DNA from: Halobellus sp. MBLA0158
Lineage (GTDB): Archaea > Halobacteriota > Halobacteria > Halobacteriales > Haloferacaceae
Reading direction: 5' to 3'
DNA: 64,000 nt
NCBI RefSeq assembly: GCF_041477585.1
Contig: NZ_JBGNYA010000001.1
Location: forward strand, 1,674,001-1,738,000
Position 1 is the first letter of the stretch. Every line of letters begins with the position of its first letter. The position numbers were made by a program, and so were the translations under genes. This document shows positions 61,142 to 64,000 of this stretch, piece by piece. The notes beneath the pieces were generated by a model, which saw only the letters and a list, made by a program, of their open reading frames with translations, searched no databases and was not told the DNA's origin.

Positions 61142-61579
61142 TTACAGGTACTGCTCGATCAGCGAGCGCAGCGTCGACTCGTCGCGGACGCCGACGACCT
61201 GCTCGACGGGCTCGCCGTCGCTGAACAGGAGCAGCGTCGGGACGCCGCGCACCTGGTACTGCCCCGCGAGCGGCTGATTCTGGTCGATGTCGACCTTCGC
61301 GACGGCGGCGTCGGTATCCGCCGCCAGCGACTCGACCGTCGGTTCGAGCATCTTGCACGGTCCGCACCAGTCCGCGTAGAAGTCGACCAACACAACGTCG
61401 TAGGTCGAGACGGTCTCTTGGAGCTCCGCCGAGCCGTTTATGTGGATCGGCTCCGACGGCGCGGCGCCGGAATCCGGCTCACTTGGTTCTTCACCGTCCT
61501 CGATCTGGGACGCCAGCTCCTCGCGCTTCTGTCGTCTGATCTCGTCGAGTTCGTCCTCTGCGCTTGGTGATTCGCTCAT
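61142..61579 (-). CDS. Thioredoxin with charged N-terminal extension
   Basis: A 145-residue protein. Residues 50-145 are a thioredoxin domain with VLVDFYADWCGPCKML (Cys72, Cys75) and the cis-Pro loop VRGVPTLLLF. The first 45 residues are a highly charged helix-rich tail (DELDEIRRQKREELASQIEDG). It likely works with the thioredoxin reductase-like protein at 23448-24515. ATG 61579 is used; AT-rich promoter-like sequence follows it upstream (about 61600-61635). Confidence 0.94.
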   Translation of the reverse strand: MSESPSAEDELDEIRRQKREELASQIEDGEEPSEPDSGAAPSEPIHINGSAELQETVSTYDVVLVDFYADWCGPCKMLEPTVESLAADTDAAVAKVDIDQNQPLAGQYQVRGVPTLLLFSDGEPVEQVVGVRDESTLRSLIEQYL

Positions 61580-61675
61580 CGACCGTACATTGGACGCCGC
61601 CAAATAAAACAGTTTTGCAAGATTAGAACAATACAATCGTGCGGAGTCGTCTTCCTTCGGGCGACCCCGCGTCGG

Positions 61676-61969
61676 TCAGTCGGCGTACAGCGAGTAGGTG
61701 ATGACCGCGAACCCGACGAACGTCAGCGCGGCGTCGATGAGGATCCCCGTCGCGAGGTCGACCCCGAGGATGAAGTCCATCGTCCCGCCGAGGAGCGCCC
61801 CGAGCGTGATGATCCCGAACCCGATCGCGAGCGCTCGGAGCGCTCGGGTGCCGGTGTTGCGGTACGCTTTCAGTGAGAAGTACGTGATGAGTCCGCCGAG
61901 GACGAGGATCCCCGTCTTCACCACGACGATACCCGTTGCGATGCTCGCGGATGCGGTTGTGTGTGGCAT
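61676..61969 (-). CDS. Small membrane protein (DUF7521-like) paired with an HTH gene
   Basis: A 97-residue protein with three membrane helices: GIVVVKTGILVLGGLITYFSLKAYR, ALAIGFGIITLGALLGGTMDFILG, and GILIDAALTFVGFAVITYSLY. It starts one base after the stop of the HTH gene, so the pair forms one transcript. This gene pairing recurs in haloarchaea, and the small protein may sense a membrane signal for the regulator. That is inference. Confidence 0.78.
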   Translation of the reverse strand: MPHTTASASIATGIVVVKTGILVLGGLITYFSLKAYRNTGTRALRALAIGFGIITLGALLGGTMDFILGVDLATGILIDAALTFVGFAVITYSLYAD

Positions 61970-61970
61970 A

Positions 61971-62345
61971 TTACGTTTCCTCCCGAACGGCGGTCCAGAT
62001 GTCTGCGAGCCGGTCTTCGGGGCTCTGCTCCAGTCGGACGACGTCCACGTCGAGGTGCCTGGACTCCGTCAGCGCGATGCGGACCTCCTCGAACGCGACG
62101 GCGTAGGTGGTCGTGTGGTGTCCATCGGAGCGGATTTCGGTCCCCTCCTCGAGGAGTTCGGCCTCGGTCAGCAGGTCCAGCTTCCGGTACGTGGTCGAAA
62201 GCGGGATGTCACAGTTCTCCGAGAGCTCGCTCGCGGTGTGCGGCTCGTCGAGTGCCCGGATGATGGCTCTCGCGTCCTCGTCGTCGAGCGCATCGAGGAC
62301 TGACCGGAGATCGGCCGATTCCTCCGCGGACGGCTCGCGCGCCAT
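61971..62345 (-). CDS. Winged-helix regulator of the ArsR-like type
   Basis: A 124-residue protein. The wHTH spans residues 10-85: SVLDALDDEDARAIIRALDEPHTASELSENCDIPLSTTYRKLDLLTEAELL with a beta-wing IRSDGHHTTTYAV. Residues 85-124 form a small C-terminal part. It is divergent from the desuccinylase-like gene and upstream of the membrane protein, which suggests local regulation of one or both. Confidence 0.88.
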   Translation of the reverse strand: MAREPSAEESADLRSVLDALDDEDARAIIRALDEPHTASELSENCDIPLSTTYRKLDLLTEAELLEEGTEIRSDGHHTTTYAVAFEEVRIALTESRHLDVDVVRLEQSPEDRLADIWTAVREET

Positions 62346-62429
62346 TATCGGAAGCGAGGAACACCGGATGTATTAATCCCTCGGGATCGGCGGGCAACAC
62401 CTTTCTGCCTCTCGCGCGAACGCCGGCGC

Positions 62430-63461
62430 GTGACAGACCCCAAACCCTTCCGGTACGACGCCGAGGTCCCGCCGGGCAAGACCCGCCACCTCCGCTATGA
62501 GATCAGCGAGACGTACCTCGGCGACCCCGTCGAGATCCCCGTGACGATCATCAACGGCGAGCACGGGGGTCCGACGGCCTTCCTCTCGGCGGCGCTCCAC
62601 GGCGACGAGCTCAACGGGGTGAAGGTGCTCCAGGAGGTCGCCGGCCGCTACGACCCCGCGGAGATCCACGGGACGATCGTCTGCGTCCACGTCGCCAACG
62701 TCCCCGGCTACCTCGCCCAGCAGCGCTACATCCCGATCTACGACCAGGACCTCAACCGCTCGTTCCCCGGCAAGGCCGGCTCGAACACGGCCGAGCGGAT
62801 GGCCAACCAGATCTACGAGCGGTTCGTCAAGCCCTGCGACTTCGGCCTCGACTTCCACACCTCGACGCGGAACCGGACCACGATGTACCACGTCCGCGCC
62901 GACACGTCGAAGCCCGACGTCGACCGCCTCGCGCGGGCCTTTGCCTCGAACCTCATCCTCTCGGGGGAGGCCGACTCGGGATCGCTCCGCACGGTCGCCA
63001 CCAACGACGGGATCCCGACGATCACCGTCGAGATGGGGCGCGCACACCGCTTCCAGCCGGCGCTGATCGACCGCGCGCTCGACGGCGTCGAGAGCGTCTT
63101 CGCCGAGTACGGACTGCTGCCGGACGCCGAGGTCAGGTGGCCCGGCTGGACCCGCGTCGTCGACAGCGGCGCCGACAAGACATGGCTCCGCGCCGACACC
63201 GGCGGCCTGGTCGAGATGCAGTACGGCCCGGTCCCGCTCGTCTACGAGGGCGACACGATCTGCACCATCTCGGATCACTTCAAGGAGCGCGAAAAGCGCG
63301 TCGCGGCGCCGTTCACGGGGCTCATCATCGGCTCGCTCCAGAACCCGGTGGCCGCGCCCGGACACCCGCTCTGTCACCTGGTGAGCGTCGACGACGCGAC
63401 GCTCCGGGAGATCGAGCGGGAGGTCGAGGCCGGGGAGTTCTCCGAGCAGGCGTGGGCGTAG
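62430..63461 (+). CDS. Succinylglutamate desuccinylase/aspartoacylase family hydrolase
   Basis: A 343-residue zinc carboxypeptidase-like (M14-fold) protein. The zinc ligands are in SAALHGDELNGV (HxxE) and DFGLDFHTSTRNRTTMYH; the TVEMGRAHRF block holds the catalytic Glu region. C-terminal beta domain from residue 235 (GLVEMQYGPVPLVYEGD; ICTISDHFKE). It removes an acyl group from an N-acyl amino acid or deacylates another substrate. The start is GTG 62430, as no ATG precedes the conserved N-terminus. Confidence 0.88.
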   Translation: MTDPKPFRYDAEVPPGKTRHLRYEISETYLGDPVEIPVTIINGEHGGPTAFLSAALHGDELNGVKVLQEVAGRYDPAEIHGTIVCVHVANVPGYLAQQRYIPIYDQDLNRSFPGKAGSNTAERMANQIYERFVKPCDFGLDFHTSTRNRTTMYHVRADTSKPDVDRLARAFASNLILSGEADSGSLRTVATNDGIPTITVEMGRAHRFQPALIDRALDGVESVFAEYGLLPDAEVRWPGWTRVVDSGADKTWLRADTGGLVEMQYGPVPLVYEGDTICTISDHFKEREKRVAAPFTGLIIGSLQNPVAAPGHPLCHLVSVDDATLREIEREVEAGEFSEQAWA

Positions 63462-63498
63462 CGGGCGCTCCCGCTCGGGCCCGCATCCGACCCGTCGC

Positions 63499-63732
63499 TC
63501 AGTTCGCCTCGGCCTGCTCGTGGGTGTGGTGGTAAAAGCGCACGCGGGCCGCGCCGTCGACGAGCACCGGATCGAAGCAGACCCGCTGGTACCGGTCGTT
63601 GTCGAGGAGGTTCACCATAATCCCCCGGTCGTGCTCGGAGACGGAGTCGTAGTCGGCCTCGCAGACCGGACACTGATCGGGGGCGTCGTCGGGGACGCGC
63701 ACGGCCTCACGCCCCGTCGATTCCGACCGCAT
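63499..63732 (-). CDS. Small conserved protein with CxxC motif
   Basis: A 77-residue protein with CPVCEADYDSVSEHDRGIMVNLL and later YQRVCFDPVLVD, ending FYHHTHEQAEAN. One CPVC pair, a later Cys and a His cluster suggest a zinc-binding site. It overlaps the end of the macro-domain gene by 26 bases, so the two are cotranslated. A family with no known function; probably haloarchaeal-specific. Confidence 0.72.
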   Translation of the reverse strand: MRSESTGREAVRVPDDAPDQCPVCEADYDSVSEHDRGIMVNLLDNDRYQRVCFDPVLVDGAARVRFYHHTHEQAEAN

Positions 63733-64000
63733 CGACGACCCGCGAGACCGTCTCGTAGCTGTCGTCCCCGTAGGTGATGAAACGGACGTCCGCGAGGGAG
63801 TCGGGCTCGAAGGCCCGGATCTCCTCGACGATGAGCCGCGCGCCCTCCTTTAAGGGAAAGCCGGCGACGCCGCACCCGAGCGCGGGGAGCACGACCGATT
63901 CGCAGCCGAGGTCGTCGGCGCGTTCGAGGGCGTTCCGCGTCGCGTCGCGGATGCTCTCGGCCGTGGCCTGTCCGTCGCCGTAGTGCGGCATCGCCGCCGC
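63707..64000 (-). CDS. Macro-domain (ADP-ribose-binding) protein, C-terminal part
   Basis: The frame is open at the right edge; the visible 98 residues contain AAAMPHYGDGQATAESIRDATRNAL, then VVLPALGCGVAGFPLKEGARLIVEEI, the phosphate-binding glycine loop of macro domains, and RFITYGDDSYETV. Such proteins bind or hydrolyse ADP-ribose groups. The start lies outside the window. It overlaps the next gene, the CxxC protein, by 26 bases. Confidence 0.9.
   Translation of the reverse strand, partial: AAAMPHYGDGQATAESIRDATRNALERADDLGCESVVLPALGCGVAGFPLKEGARLIVEEIRAFEPDSLADVRFITYGDDSYETVSRVVDAVGIDGA

Noticed and set aside
1-64000. CRISPR arrays, rRNA, prophage or plasmid replication genes
   Set aside because: No regularly spaced repeats, rRNA-like stretches, Cas, integrase or replication protein motifs were seen on either strand.

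Overview
This 64 kb window comes from an extremely halophilic archaeon (class Halobacteria). The DNA is very GC-rich with NNC/NNG codons, the proteins are acidic, and most genes have TATA-like boxes 25-30 nt upstream of leaderless starts. Several families are typically haloarchaeal: Bat-type HTH regulators, an eleven-gene nuo cluster with fused nuoCD and split nuoJ and no EFG module, GHMP-type archaeal shikimate kinase, form III RuBisCO and ADP-forming acetyl-CoA synthetase. The genus cannot be fixed from sequence alone. No rRNA, CRISPR array, transposase or integrase was seen; one tRNA (Arg, TCG) is present.

Layout. (1) 1-380: edge of a second NuoC-like gene, head-to-head with a Bat-like regulator. 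(2) 1.2-11.4 kb: an IclR regulator divergent from a nine-kb operon with a peptide-type ABC importer (binding protein, two permeases, two ATPases), an M20 amidohydrolase, a creatininase-family enzyme and a NodB-fold deacetylase/imidase. This looks like an uptake-and-hydrolysis system for an amide compound. (3) 11.5-18.5 kb: tRNA-Arg, chorismate mutase/shikimate kinase, a MaoC hydratase, a Tat-exported PQQ-type propeller, small haloarchaeal proteins, and a DR2241/CbiX pair for the corrin or siroheme pathway. (4) 18.5-36.3 kb: housekeeping and small-molecule genes: L-lactate dehydrogenase-like protein, CysS, sensor kinases, thioredoxin reductase, VOC, MATE, BCCT and ZIP transporters, MazG-like, YbaK-like, ADP-forming acyl-CoA synthetase with a BioD-DRTGG partner, and a zinc ribbon. 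(5) 36.3-39.6 kb: a CBS-ParB-like fusion, a TrkA-N-DHH-DHHA1 phosphoesterase, then an AT-richer lipoprotein gene bounded by two inverted 72-73 bp repeats whose hairpin stems covary. (6) 39.6-50.1 kb: the nuo operon A-B-CD-H-I-J1-J2-K-L-M-N on the minus strand. (7) 50.2-64 kb: purK-purE, an Agl23-like membrane protein, lumazine synthase with an aminotransferase, a short Hel308-like helicase, form III RuBisCO and ribose-1,5-bisphosphate isomerase, thioredoxin, an HTH/small-membrane-protein pair, a succinylglutamate desuccinylase-like hydrolase and a macro-domain protein.

The best candidates for something undescribed are the inverted-repeat-bounded lipoprotein locus, the IclR-controlled amide operon, the duplicated nuoC end with a perfectly conserved 57-nt tract, and a strong codon-context bias against CATG.
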